Of a stretch of DNA of 8,624 nucleotides, positions 1 through 7,861 are shown piece by piece (the stretch's first letter is position 1; each line of letters opens with the position of its first letter). A model generated the notes under the pieces. It worked only from the letters and a program-made list of their open reading frames with translations, did not search any database and was not told where the DNA came from. The DNA is taken from positions 1-8,624 of the forward strand of contig JBFXDF010000165.1 of the NCBI GenBank assembly GCA_050181375.1, given 5' to 3'. The position numbers and the translations under genes are program-made. Source of the stretch: DATARH01 sp050181375 (GTDB taxonomy: Bacteria; Pseudomonadota; Alphaproteobacteria; ATCC43930; CGMCC-115725).

Positions 1-764
1 GTCACCATTGCGAATGGCTGTGGCTCGGCTGTCTAGTCGTCGAGGACGGCGCAGTGCGGATGGATGCCGCCGGCGTACCCGAAACGCGGCAATGCCTGCT
101 GCGCCTCGAAGAATGCGAGATTCTGGACACTTGGCATACGACCGGGTTGCGCGGCACCGGCAGCAACGACGTCGCCGTGCACGACCGGTTCGTCCCGAGC
201 GAGCACAGCTTCAGCTTTCAGGATACGGCCCTGGTAAAGCGGCCAGGGCCGCTCTACGCGTTTCCGTTCATGTTCGCCGCGAAAGGCCCGGCGGTCGCGC
301 TGGGCATCGCGCGACACGCGCTCGATACGCTGATCGAGACGTCGGGCAAGCCGGCGCGGCGCTACACAATCGGTGATGGGGTTGAAAACCCGAAGCGGCT
401 GCGCGACGACGTATTCGTGCAGGAGGCGGTGGCGCGGGCCGATGCGCTGCTGACCTCGGCCCGTGCTCACCTGTTTTGGGTGGTGGGCGATATGTGGGAG
501 ACGCTGAGCGCCAACGAGCCGCTGTCGGACGTGCAGTTCGCCCGCTTTACGACGCTCAACAGCCACGTCACCGCGCTCTGCGTCGATACGGTGCAGCTCG
601 TCTTCAAGGCCTCGGGCGGTACCGCAGTCTATCAGAAAGGACCGCTCGACCGCTGCCTGCGCGATGTGATGACAATGAACCAGCACGTCGTCGCGACGCT
701 GCGCACCTGGGAGATGTCGGGCCGTCTTTTGCTGGGTCTCGCGCCGCTGCGCTGGCTTTTCTAA
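1..764 (+). CDS. Acyl-CoA dehydrogenase-family flavoprotein (C-terminal part; 5' end outside window)
   Basis: The frame is open from base 3 to the TAA at 762-764, giving 253 visible residues; the ATG at 54 is internal, because the reading continues upstream as HHCEWLWLGCLVVEDG, typical of the family's middle beta domain. The stretch DTWHTTGLRGTGSNDVAV is the conserved end of that beta domain. The rest is the C-terminal four-helix bundle, with the flavin-contact segment FKASGGTAVYQKGPLDRCLRD and a following MNQH. This pattern best fits the 'type 2' C-terminal domain found in DszC/HsaA-like flavin-dependent monooxygenases as well as in many acyl-CoA dehydrogenases, so oxidation of an acyl-CoA or hydroxylation of an aromatic or sulfur compound are both possible. 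The N-terminal domain, which would help decide, is not in the window. It converges with gshA across a 43-bp gap with no clear terminator. Family confident, substrate unknown. Confidence 0.88.
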   Translation, partial: HHCEWLWLGCLVVEDGAVRMDAAGVPETRQCLLRLEECEILDTWHTTGLRGTGSNDVAVHDRFVPSEHSFSFQDTALVKRPGPLYAFPFMFAAKGPAVALGIARHALDTLIETSGKPARRYTIGDGVENPKRLRDDVFVQEAVARADALLTSARAHLFWVVGDMWETLSANEPLSDVQFARFTTLNSHVTALCVDTVQLVFKASGGTAVYQKGPLDRCLRDVMTMNQHVVATLRTWEMSGRLLLGLAPLRWLF

Positions 765-807
765 TCCCGTTGAGCGGAAATCCGGCTCGGTCGCTCTCGG
801 TCGCCGG

Positions 808-2175
808 TCAGTACGCGTGCTCGGTGAAGATCGGTTCGATCCGGCCGCCCCAGCGCGTGCGGAAATCCTCGAGCAATTCCTCGGCCGGGGTGCGGCCGCC
901 GCCGGCTATCGCGAACAGCGCGTCGAGGTAATGCGTCTCGTCCTCGCCGCCCTGGCTGCGGCGGGCGCGCCGGTGCAGACCCTCGCGCGCGATTTCGAGA
1001 ATTTCGAGCGCGATGTCGCGCAGCTTGCGGCTGCGATGCGGTGTATCCAGCCCGAGACGCGGCACGTCGCGCCGCATCGCCTCGCGCTCGTCCTCGGTCC
1101 AGTCGGCAACGAGGTCGCAGGCGGCATCGAGCGCGGCATCGTCGTACAACAGCCCGACCCATAAGGCCGGCAAGGCGCAGAGCCGCCGCCACGGGCCGCC
1201 ATCGGCGCCGCGCATTTCGAGAAAGGTTTTCAGCCGGACCTCGGGGAAGGCCGTCGTGACATGGTCGGCCCAATCGCCGATCAGTGGCACCTCGCCCGGC
1301 AATGCCGGCAGTTTGCCGGCCATGAAATCGCGGAACGACTGGCCGCTGGCGTCGATGTAATTGCCGTCGCGATAGACGAAGTACATCGGCACATCGAGCA
1401 GGTAGTCGACATAGCGCTCGTAGCCGAACCCGGCCTCGAACACAAACGGCAGCGTGCCGCACCGGTCGGGGTCGGTATCGGTCCATACCAGGCTGCGGTA
1501 GCTCAGATACCCCGAGGGCTTGCCCTCGACAAACGGCGAATTGGCGAACAGCGCGACCGCGACTGGCTGCAACGCGAGACTGGCGCGGAACTTGCGCACC
1601 ATGTCGGCCTCGTCGCGATAATCGAGATTGGTCTGCACCGTACAGGTGCGCAGCATCATGTCGAGGCCGAGCCGGCCCGTTTTCGGCATGTACTCGCGCA
1701 TGATGCGGTAGCGGCCCTTCGGCATCCACGGGACCTCGTCGCGCCGCGACAGCGGGTCGAAACCGAGCCCGATCATGCCGAGCCCCAATTCGTCGCAAAC
1801 CTCGCGCACCTGGCGCAAATGCTCGTGCACCTCCTCGCAGGTCTGGTGCACGGTTTCGAGCGGCGCCCCGCTCAATTCAAACTGTCCGCCAGGTTCCAGC
1901 GTGATCGAACAATGCGCGTCGTTCGCCAGCGCGATCACATTGCCCTTTTCGAGGACAGGCTCCCAGCCAAAGCGGGTCATCGCCTGCAGCAACGCGCCGA
2001 TGCCGTCCGGCCCCTGATAGGGCGCGCGCTTAAAATCGGCACGCCGGAAAACGAATTTCTCGTGCTCGGTGCCGATGCGCCAGGCGGCGGGCGGCTTGCC
2101 GCCGCGTTCGTGATACTCGACCAACTGCCGCTTATCGGTAATCGGCGGTCCTTGCAGGTCAGACGGCCCAGACAT
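808..2175 (-). CDS. gshA: Glutamate-cysteine ligase, plant/alphaproteobacterial type (glutathione synthesis)
   Basis: Joins L-glutamate and L-cysteine with ATP to make gamma-glutamylcysteine, the first step of glutathione synthesis in the cytoplasm. The 455 residues fit the usual length of the plant-like GCS2 family. Visible conserved blocks are IGTEHEKF (34-41), ITLEPGGQFELSGAP (about 91-105), MLRTCTVQTNLDY (174-186), ANSPFVEGKPSGYLSYRS (211-228) and the segment about 314-345 starting RLKTFLEMRGAD. These carry the Glu and Arg residues expected around the ATP/metal and substrate sites. I chose the ATG at 2175 because homology begins right after it and a GGGAG lies a few bases upstream. The frame stays open to 2355, but the extra 60 residues are low-complexity and would overlap rsmE. 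It lies 40 bp downstream of rsmE on the same strand, a pairing common in alphaproteobacteria, so co-transcription is likely. Confidence 0.95.
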   Translation of the reverse strand: MSGPSDLQGPPITDKRQLVEYHERGGKPPAAWRIGTEHEKFVFRRADFKRAPYQGPDGIGALLQAMTRFGWEPVLEKGNVIALANDAHCSITLEPGGQFELSGAPLETVHQTCEEVHEHLRQVREVCDELGLGMIGLGFDPLSRRDEVPWMPKGRYRIMREYMPKTGRLGLDMMLRTCTVQTNLDYRDEADMVRKFRASLALQPVAVALFANSPFVEGKPSGYLSYRSLVWTDTDPDRCGTLPFVFEAGFGYERYVDYLLDVPMYFVYRDGNYIDASGQSFRDFMAGKLPALPGEVPLIGDWADHVTTAFPEVRLKTFLEMRGADGGPWRRLCALPALWVGLLYDDAALDAACDLVADWTEDEREAMRRDVPRLGLDTPHRSRKLRDIALEILEIAREGLHRRARRSQGGEDETHYLDALFAIAGGGRTPAEELLEDFRTRWGGRIEPIFTEHAY

Positions 2176-2215
2176 GCGGCTCCCGAAACCTCCGATGGCG
2201 GCAGACTGCCGGCGC

Positions 2216-2980
2216 TCACCGCCCGCGGGCGGATCGCCAGTCTCCGGCGATCGCCTGATAAACCGCCAACGCGGCGAGGGCGGCGGTCTCCGCGCGCAAT
2301 ATCCGTGGGCCGAGCCCGACCCGCGTAACAAAGGAGAGTTTGCCGATAGCGTCAAGCTCCGTTTCGGCGAAACCCCCTTCCGGACCGATCAGCACCGCGG
2401 CGGGGGCGCCGGCCGGAAGCTCCGAGAGGGCTTCGGTGATCGGCGTGCCGGCGCCGGTTTCGTCGCACAGGATCAGGGGTCGATCGCTGGGCCAATCGTC
2501 GAGCAGGCGCACCAGCGGCGCCTCCGGGCGGATCTCCGGAAGCGACATCCGCTCGCTCTGCTCGGAAGCGGCGGTGGCGATCACCCGCAGCCGCTCGCGA
2601 TTGACGCGCTCCGCCTGCGTGTGCGCGGTCACTACCGGGATCATCGCGGCCACCCCAAGCTCAGTCGCCTTTTCGACAATCCATTCGAGGCGGGCACGCT
2701 TGATCGGCGCGAAAATCAGCCAGATATCGGCGTCGGGTTCAGGCGCGCGGCGTCGCTCGATTGCCTTGATGGCGCCATAACTGCGCCGAAGTTGGTCGAT
2801 ACGGCAGAGCCATTCGCCGTCGCGCTCGTTGAAGGCCGCGATCGGCGCGCCGGAAGCGAGGCGCAGCACATTGCGCAGCCGGTGAACGTTGTCGTCGGTA
2901 AGCGGCACGACAGTACCGGGCGCGAGCGGCTCCGCAATGTAGAGGCGCGTAGCGGTTCGCTCCGATGTCAACGAGATCAT
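2216..2980 (-). CDS. rsmE: 16S rRNA (uracil-1498-N3)-methyltransferase RsmE
   Basis: SPOUT-class SAM-dependent methyltransferase that makes m3U1498 in 16S rRNA of the assembled 30S subunit. The 254 residues match the family's length. An N-terminal PUA-like domain (about 1-75, with NVHRLRNVLRL) precedes the trefoil-knot domain. Family motifs are KATELGV (104-110), EQSERMSLPEI (140-150), the SAM loop IGPEGGF (198-204) and LGPRILRAETAALAAL (223-238). The ATG at 2980 gives a normal N-terminus, although no strong Shine-Dalgarno is visible ahead of it. It is the first gene of a probable rsmE-gshA operon and is divergent from the exported protein at 3071, with 90 bp between the two starts. Identification is secure. 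Confidence 0.96.
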   Translation of the reverse strand: MISLTSERTATRLYIAEPLAPGTVVPLTDDNVHRLRNVLRLASGAPIAAFNERDGEWLCRIDQLRRSYGAIKAIERRRAPEPDADIWLIFAPIKRARLEWIVEKATELGVAAMIPVVTAHTQAERVNRERLRVIATAASEQSERMSLPEIRPEAPLVRLLDDWPSDRPLILCDETGAGTPITEALSELPAGAPAAVLIGPEGGFAETELDAIGKLSFVTRVGLGPRILRAETAALAALAVYQAIAGDWRSARGR

Positions 2981-2997
2981 TGATTTCGCGCCATTTG

Positions 2998-3040
2998 GCA
3001 GCCCTGGACTTATCCCGATCGTAAGCTAGATTAGGGCTGC
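2998..3040. promoter_or_regulatory. Inverted repeat in the rsmE / exported-protein divergent control region
   Basis: GCAGCCCT (2998-3005) and AGGGCTGC (3033-3040) are perfect inverted arms of 8 bp with 27 bp between them. A CGATCG palindrome (3016-3021) sits almost at the centre and a CTTA/TAAG pair (3009-3012, 3022-3025) lies inside. A loose sigma-70-like pair, CTGGAC (3004-3009) and TAGATT (3027-3032) with a 17-bp spacer, reads toward the gene at 3071. The site could be an operator shared by the divergent genes or a hairpin in the leader RNA. Seen in sequence; function is inference. Confidence 0.35.
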
Positions 3041-3070
3041 AGCCTGTCTTCGCAATCTGGGGAAACAGCC

Positions 3071-3727
3071 ATGGCAAGCTTGCGCAAAACCCTTTTCGCC
3101 GGTGTGGCGGCAGCCGGAATCGGTCTCGCCGGCGCCGCGTCGGCGCAAACCTCTCACCTGATGACCATCCCGGTCCCGGGCGGCGGGGTCGCGCAGATCC
3201 GCTATTTCGGCGACGCGCCGCAGCAAGTGGCGTTTGTGCCCGCGCCGGACGCGATCGGCGGCTGGATGCCGGTGTCCTCGGTGTTCGGGTATGAGTCGCC
3301 GTTTGCGATGCTCGACCGGATGGCGGCCGAGATGGACCGGCGAGCGGCGGCGATGTTCCGCTACGCCGAGGCGATGGCCGATCGGGCGAGCATCGGCGGA
3401 CCGGCCGAGACTGCCTTCGGCGCAATGCCATTTGGCGGCATGCCAGCGGGCGGCGAGAGCTATTCCTATGTCTCGACCGTCTCCGGCAACGGCGTGTGCA
3501 TGCAGAGCGTCCAGATCACCTCGCGCGGCGACGGGACCCCGCCGCGGATCGAACGGCACAGCTCCGGAAATTGCGGCGCGGCTGGCGGGCGGTCAGGCAA
3601 GTCGGCGGTGCAACCGGCGGTCCCCGCCCCGGCGGTTCCGACAAAGCAGCCGGATCTGATCCTGACGCAGGGCGCCGGCGGCAGCCCCTATGCCGGGATA
3701 GTCCGGCACGTTGCATCGGTGCGCTGA
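3071..3727 (+). CDS. Exported protein of unknown function, signal peptide
   Basis: I do not recognise a characterised family. Residues 1-25 form a classic Sec signal peptide: basic start MASLRKT, hydrophobic Ala/Gly core, and ASA before the likely cut at Q26. The mature part, about 193 residues, begins with a short Val/Gly-rich beta-like stretch (31-60). A charged helix rich in Met and Ala follows (about 78-105), then a Gly/Met/Pro linker (107-128) and a second beta-like segment around YSYVSTVSGNGVCMQSVQIT (131-150). The tail is low-complexity Ala/Pro/Gly. There are only two mature cysteines, C143 and C168, which could form one disulfide. The ATG at 3071 follows GGGGAAA with good spacing. The gene has its own divergent promoter region opposite rsmE and converges with the ABC exporter. 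Probably periplasmic or cell-surface; role unknown. Confidence 0.82.
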   Translation: MASLRKTLFAGVAAAGIGLAGAASAQTSHLMTIPVPGGGVAQIRYFGDAPQQVAFVPAPDAIGGWMPVSSVFGYESPFAMLDRMAAEMDRRAAAMFRYAEAMADRASIGGPAETAFGAMPFGGMPAGGESYSYVSTVSGNGVCMQSVQITSRGDGTPPRIERHSSGNCGAAGGRSGKSAVQPAVPAPAVPTKQPDLILTQGAGGSPYAGIVRHVASVR

Positions 3728-3782
3728 CGCCCTCGCCGGCAAGGCCGGGGTCGACCCGACCGCCGGCTCCTGCCTGCAGCCG

Positions 3783-5681
3783 TTACACCCGAACCGGGTC
3801 GAGCACCGTGCCGCCTTGCGCGTCGCCGACGCGATCGACCCGGAACCCGCCCGATTGCCGGCGCCATAGCATCGCATAGGTGCCGCCCGCCGCCAGCAGG
3901 CGGTCGTGCGTGCCTTCCTCGACGATGCGCCCGCGGTCGAGCACGCAGAGCCGGTCCATCTGGCAGATCGTCGACAGGCGGTGGGCGATCGCGATCACCG
4001 TGCGCCCCTCCATCAACTGCGCGAGCTGCTCCTGGATCGCCGCCTCGACCTCGGAATCGAGCGCCGAGGTGGCCTCGTCCAGCACCAGGATCGGCGCGTC
4101 CTTCAGGATGACGCGCGCCAGCGCGATACGCTGCCGCTGCCCACCCGACAGTTTGACGCCGCGCTCGCCGACATGCGCGTCGAGCCCGGTGCGGCCGTGC
4201 CAGTCTTCGAGCCCATCGATGAATTCGAGCGCGTGCGCCCGCCGCGCCGCGTCGATAATCTCGGCCTCGCTCGCCTCCGGTCGCCCGTAGCGTATGTTGT
4301 CGCGGATCGAGCGGTGCAGCAGCGAGGTGTCCTGCGTCACCATGCCGATCTGCGCCCTGAGGCTCTCCTGCGTCAGCCCGGCGATGTCGCGCCCATCGAT
4401 CAGGATGCGTCCGCTCTCCGGCCGATAAAACCCGAGCAGCAGATGCACCAGCGTCGATTTGCCGGCACCGGAGCGGCCGACCAGCCCAACCCGTTCGCCC
4501 GGCGCGACGTCGAGTTCGAGCCGGCGCAAAACGCCGCCGCGCCGCGCCGCCCGACCATAATCGAAGCTGACATCGTCGAAACGGATCGCCCCCTCGGCGC
4601 GCGCCAGATTGACCGCGCCCGGCAGGTCGGGCATCTGGCGCGCCACCGCGATCGAGCGCATTCCGTCCTGCACCTGCCCGACATCGTCAAAGATGTTCGC
4701 GATCTGCTGCGCCAGGACACCGGACATTGTGTTGATCTGCCACGCCATCGGGATCGCGGTCGCGACCGTGCCAACTTCGATGTTGCCGGAAGCCCATAAC
4801 CAGATCGCCAGCGCGCCGGTGCCGACCATCAACAGCGCGTTCATCGCCTGCAGGCACAGGCCCCACCATGTCCCGATGCGCTGCTGCCGGCGCCAAGTCT
4901 CGGTGTGCTCGTCAACCGCGTCGCGGACAAACGCATCCTCGTCGCGGGCGCGGGCGAATAATTTTACCGTCAGGATATTGGTGTAGCTGTCGACAATCTT
5001 CCCGGTGAGGACCGAGCGCATCTCCGACATCGCGCGCGATCGCTCGCGCATCTGCGGCAGAAATCGCGTCAACACCCACAGGTAGACCGCGAACCATCCG
5101 ATGATCGGCACGGCAAGCCGCCAATCGGCCGCCGAGAGCAGCAGCACGGCGGTGGCTCCGTAGACCAGGATGTACCAGATCCCGGCGACCGATAGCACGA
5201 CGCTTTCGCGCAGCGCCGGCCCCGTCTGCATGACGCGGGCCGCGATGCGGCCGGCGAAATCGTTCTGAAAGAACGTCCAGCCCTGCCGAACGACATGCCA
5301 GTGGTTCTGCCAACGCACAAGATTGGTCAGCCCGGTCACGAGCATCAGATTGGCGACGATCAGCTGGGCGAAATGCGCCGCCGGCCGGATGATCAGGAAC
5401 AGCGCCGCCATCAACATCAGCTGCCCGCCCGCCTCCCGCCAGATTGCGTCCGGCGGCGTCGAGGTCACCAGCGCGACGATGCGTCCGATCGAGACCGGGA
5501 TCAGAGCGTCTACGATGGCGACGCTGAACCCGGTCACGAACAGCGCCGCGATCGGCCCTGGGATCTGCCGCACGAAATGCCAGTAAAAGCGCACGAGCGC
5601 ATGGTCATCGCCAAGCACCGGCGGCGGCGCGTCGGGCGGAGGCCCGGTCGGTTCGAGAAGGCGTTCGAAAAATCGGAGCAT
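3783..5681 (-). CDS. ABC exporter, fused membrane and ATPase domains (type IV, MsbA/multidrug-like)
   Basis: A 632-residue half-transporter expected to work as a homodimer in the inner membrane, pumping an unknown substrate outward with ATP. About six transmembrane segments are visible (roughly 44-72, 86-110, 163-184, 187-207, 272-297, 303-325), followed by the nucleotide-binding domain. The ATPase has every key motif: Walker A GRSGAGKST (402-410), Q-loop Gln450, signature LSGGQRQR (511-518), Walker B ILVLDEATSALD (531-542) with catalytic Glu536, and the H-loop His567. Both ATP sites of a homodimer should thus be active, and no partner half-transporter is adjacent. The N-terminal 25 residues are Pro-rich and probably disordered. 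The ATG at 5681 is preceded by only a weak GGCGGG. The gene appears to be a single transcription unit, convergent with the exported-protein gene. Substrate cannot be told from sequence; lipid or drug export is only analogy. Confidence 0.93.
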   Translation of the reverse strand: MLRFFERLLEPTGPPPDAPPPVLGDDHALVRFYWHFVRQIPGPIAALFVTGFSVAIVDALIPVSIGRIVALVTSTPPDAIWREAGGQLMLMAALFLIIRPAAHFAQLIVANLMLVTGLTNLVRWQNHWHVVRQGWTFFQNDFAGRIAARVMQTGPALRESVVLSVAGIWYILVYGATAVLLLSAADWRLAVPIIGWFAVYLWVLTRFLPQMRERSRAMSEMRSVLTGKIVDSYTNILTVKLFARARDEDAFVRDAVDEHTETWRRQQRIGTWWGLCLQAMNALLMVGTGALAIWLWASGNIEVGTVATAIPMAWQINTMSGVLAQQIANIFDDVGQVQDGMRSIAVARQMPDLPGAVNLARAEGAIRFDDVSFDYGRAARRGGVLRRLELDVAPGERVGLVGRSGAGKSTLVHLLLGFYRPESGRILIDGRDIAGLTQESLRAQIGMVTQDTSLLHRSIRDNIRYGRPEASEAEIIDAARRAHALEFIDGLEDWHGRTGLDAHVGERGVKLSGGQRQRIALARVILKDAPILVLDEATSALDSEVEAAIQEQLAQLMEGRTVIAIAHRLSTICQMDRLCVLDRGRIVEEGTHDRLLAAGGTYAMLWRRQSGGFRVDRVGDAQGGTVLDPVRV

Positions 5682-5687
5682 CGCCGG

Positions 5688-5716
5688 TAGATGCCCGCCA
5701 CCGCGCCAGCGGTCAA
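5688..5716 (-). promoter_or_regulatory. Candidate promoter of the ABC exporter, close to the start codon
   Basis: On the minus strand TTGACC (5711-5716) and CATCTA (5688-5693) are separated by exactly 17 bp. The -35 box matches the consensus in five of six bases; the -10 box is loose. Transcription would start about at the ATG (5681), so the mRNA would be leaderless or nearly so, which fits the lack of a strong ribosome-binding site. Inference from spacing only. Confidence 0.3.
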
Positions 5717-5857
5717 TCGCCGCTGATGCCGGGCAGGGCTACAAAAGGCGCAGTCCGGCCCGACCCGCGCCGGGGCAGTTCGGGGTGGGCGAAATTCGCT
5801 GCGGTTCTTAAAAAAATGATAAACGGGGTGACGATGCCTGGATGGAAAAAACGTTAT

Positions 5858-5872
5858 GCCGGATAATCCGGC
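5858..5872. promoter_or_regulatory. 15-bp palindrome upstream of the small membrane protein gene
   Basis: GCCGGAT-A-ATCCGGC is a perfect inverted repeat with 7-bp arms and a one-base centre, ending 31 bp before the ATG at 5904. It lies just after an AT-rich patch (about 5809-5855, with runs of A) that stands out in this GC-rich sequence. The location suits a repressor operator or a promoter-proximal site. The rest of the 222-bp divergent intergenic region (5682-5903) shows no other clear structure apart from the candidate promoter at 5688-5716. Confidence 0.35.
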
Positions 5873-5903
5873 CTAGGGAGATTCCGTTCAGCGAGGCAAC
5901 GCC

Positions 5904-6110
5904 ATGTTTTATCTATGGATCGTGCTCGCATTTGTCGGAGCCGGCGTTCTCGCGGCAAGCATGACCGTAATCCACGGCTATGCGGCGCCGCTGCTCGTCG
6001 CCGTGCTCGGCGGGGTTCTCGTGCAAGCGGGCATCATCGCCTTCGCGATGAATTTCGGCCGGGTGAAGTCCCGGTCTCGTCGACGCCCGCACGAGATCAT
6101 GCACGGTTAG
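5904..6110 (+). CDS. Small two-helix membrane protein, unknown function
   Basis: A 68-residue protein that I do not recognise. Two hydrophobic segments (about 3-22 and 28-49) are joined by a short turn around HGYAAP, and a strongly basic tail follows (VKSRSRRRPHEIMHG). By the positive-inside rule, both ends should face the cytoplasm. The ATG follows GCGAGG at about 7 bases spacing, and a palindrome and AT-rich patch lie upstream, which supports a real gene rather than a chance frame. It ends 19 bp before the convergent stop of the acyl-CoA synthetase. Its basic tail could bind lipid head groups or a partner, but nothing in the sequence shows this. Confidence 0.6.
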   Translation: MFYLWIVLAFVGAGVLAASMTVIHGYAAPLLVAVLGGVLVQAGIIAFAMNFGRVKSRSRRRPHEIMHG

Positions 6111-6129
6111 CGATCCCTCCCGGCCAGGT

Positions 6130-7827
6130 TCAGCGCAGCTCGGGGAAATCCTCTTCCCAGAATTCGGCGGAGCCGCGGCCGCTGCCGGCGCGGCTGTCCC
6201 GCTCGGCGGCGCGCAGTTCGACGCGGCGGATCTTGCCGGAGATCGTCTTTGGCAGTTCGGCGAATTCGAGCCTGCGGACCCGCTTGAACGGCGCGAGATG
6301 CGCGCGCAGGTGGCGGAAGATCGACAGCGCGGTCTCCCGATCCGGCGCATGGCCCGAGGTCAGCGCGACAAACGCCTTCGGCACCGCAAGCCGCACCGGG
6401 TCCGGCGAGGGGACGACAGCCGCCTCGGCCACGGCCGGATGCTCGATCAACGCGCTTTCCAGCTCGAACGGGCTGATCCGGTAGTCTGACGCCTTAAACA
6501 CATCGTCGGCGCGGCCGACATAGGCGAAGTGCCCGTCGGCGTCGCGCATCGCGATGTCGCCGGTGCGATAGATGTTCGCGCCGTGGGCGGAACCGACGAG
6601 CGGCACGACCGAGCCGTCATCACCCTGATATCCCTGCATCAGTCCGAGCGGCGGCGGATCGAGCGACAGACATACTTCCGCCTCGTCCTGCTCCTCGCCG
6701 TTCTCGTCGACGAGCCGCACCCGGTATCCCGGGGCCGGCCGGCCCATCGCGCCGAGCCTGATCGTCTGCCCTGGAAAATACCCGATCTGCAACGTCGTCT
6801 CGGTTTGGCCGTAGCCCTCGCGAATTGTCAGCCCCCAGGCGGCGCGAACCTGCTCGATAACCTCCGGATTGCACGGCTCGCCGGCGCTCAGGACCTCGCG
6901 CAGCGCCACGTCGCGGGACGCCAGGTCCTCCTGGATCAGCATGCGCCACACGGTGGGCGGCGCGCAGAATGTCGTCACACGGCAGGCCGCCAGCGCGTCG
7001 AGCAGCGCCGGCGCATTGAACCGGGTCTGGTTCAGGATGAACACGGTCGCGCCCGCGTTCCACGGCGCGAAAAAGCAACTATAGGCGTGCTTCGCCCAGC
7101 CCGGTGACGAGATGTTGAGGTGGACGTCGCCGGGTTCGACGCCGATCCAATACATCGTCGCGAGATGGCCGACCGGGTAGCTCTGGTGGCTGTGCAGGAC
7201 CAGTTTCGGGCGCGCCGTCGTGCCAGAGGTGAAATACAGCAGCAGCGGGTCGGTGGCGCGGGTCTCGCCGTCGGGCGCGAACTCGGCCGGAGCGTCGTAG
7301 GCGTCCTCATACCGATGCCATCCGGGCGCGCCGCCGCCGACCGCGATGCGGGTATACGCCCCCGGTATGTCGGTGAATTTTCCTGTATTATCGGCGCCGG
7401 TGATCACATGGCGGACGCGGCCCCGCTCGAACCGGTCGATCAGATCGTCGCGGGTCAAGAGCGTCGTGGCCGGGATCACGACCGCGCCGAGCTTCATCGC
7501 CGCCAGCATCGACTCCCATAGCGGCACAACATTGCCAAGCATCAACAGCACCCGGTCGCCGCGCTCGACGCCGAGCGCGCGCAGGTGATTGGCGACCCGG
7601 TTCGAGCGCTCGGAAATCTCCGCAAAGCTCAATTTTTGCTCGCCGCCGCCCTCGTCGACGATCCACAGCGCGGTCCTCTCGTTACCCCGCGCCATCGGGT
7701 CGAAATAGTCGAGGCCCCAGTTGAAGCGGTCGAGCGCCGGCCAGCGAAACTCGCGATACGCCCGCTCGTAATCGTGCCGGCACTCCAGCAATAAATCCCG
7801 CGCGGCGATAAAGTTCGCGGCCGACAT
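6130..7827 (-). CDS. AMP-forming acyl-CoA synthetase (medium-chain / acetyl-CoA synthetase-like)
   Basis: Activates a carboxylic acid to its acyl-CoA through an acyl-adenylate, using ATP and CoA. The 565 residues have the full ANL-superfamily layout. The phosphate loop is TSGTTARPK (200-208), with Ala where Gly is usual before the x-P-K. Further motifs are GYGQTE (338-343), YRTGD with Asp424, and the hinge YVGRADDVFKASDYRISPFELE. PKTISGKIRR carries the adenylation lysine Lys532. The N-terminal block with FRWPALDRFNWGLDYFD resembles the ACSM/acetyl-CoA-synthetase-like group rather than long-chain FadD, so medium-chain, branched or aryl acids are plausible substrates. The ATG at 7827 has a strong AGGGAGGG at 7832-7839, with TATAAC (7842-7847) as a possible -10 element further up. 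The gene is alone on its strand apart from the broken gene upstream, and converges with the small membrane gene. Chain-length preference is not readable. Confidence 0.93.
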   Translation of the reverse strand: MSAANFIAARDLLLECRHDYERAYREFRWPALDRFNWGLDYFDPMARGNERTALWIVDEGGGEQKLSFAEISERSNRVANHLRALGVERGDRVLLMLGNVVPLWESMLAAMKLGAVVIPATTLLTRDDLIDRFERGRVRHVITGADNTGKFTDIPGAYTRIAVGGGAPGWHRYEDAYDAPAEFAPDGETRATDPLLLYFTSGTTARPKLVLHSHQSYPVGHLATMYWIGVEPGDVHLNISSPGWAKHAYSCFFAPWNAGATVFILNQTRFNAPALLDALAACRVTTFCAPPTVWRMLIQEDLASRDVALREVLSAGEPCNPEVIEQVRAAWGLTIREGYGQTETTLQIGYFPGQTIRLGAMGRPAPGYRVRLVDENGEEQDEAEVCLSLDPPPLGLMQGYQGDDGSVVPLVGSAHGANIYRTGDIAMRDADGHFAYVGRADDVFKASDYRISPFELESALIEHPAVAEAAVVPSPDPVRLAVPKAFVALTSGHAPDRETALSIFRHLRAHLAPFKRVRRLEFAELPKTISGKIRRVELRAAERDSRAGSGRGSAEFWEEDFPELR

Positions 7828-7861
7828 GCGACCCTCCCTGCGTTATATCCCGACCGATCGC

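Noticed and set aside
1261..2328. Long plus-strand open frame (355 codons) opposite gshA
   Set aside because: It is antisense to a clearly identified gene, His/Arg/Ala-rich with no known motif; long shadow frames are expected at this GC content.
2176..2355. N-terminal extension of gshA by 60 residues
   Set aside because: It would overlap the end of rsmE, is low-complexity, and family homology starts at the ATG at 2175, which has an upstream GGGAG.
3728..3782. GC-rich palindrome GGGTCGACCC (3748-3757) as a bidirectional terminator between convergent genes
   Set aside because: The arms are short and there is no T-tract on either side; it may act weakly, but the sequence does not support a firm call.
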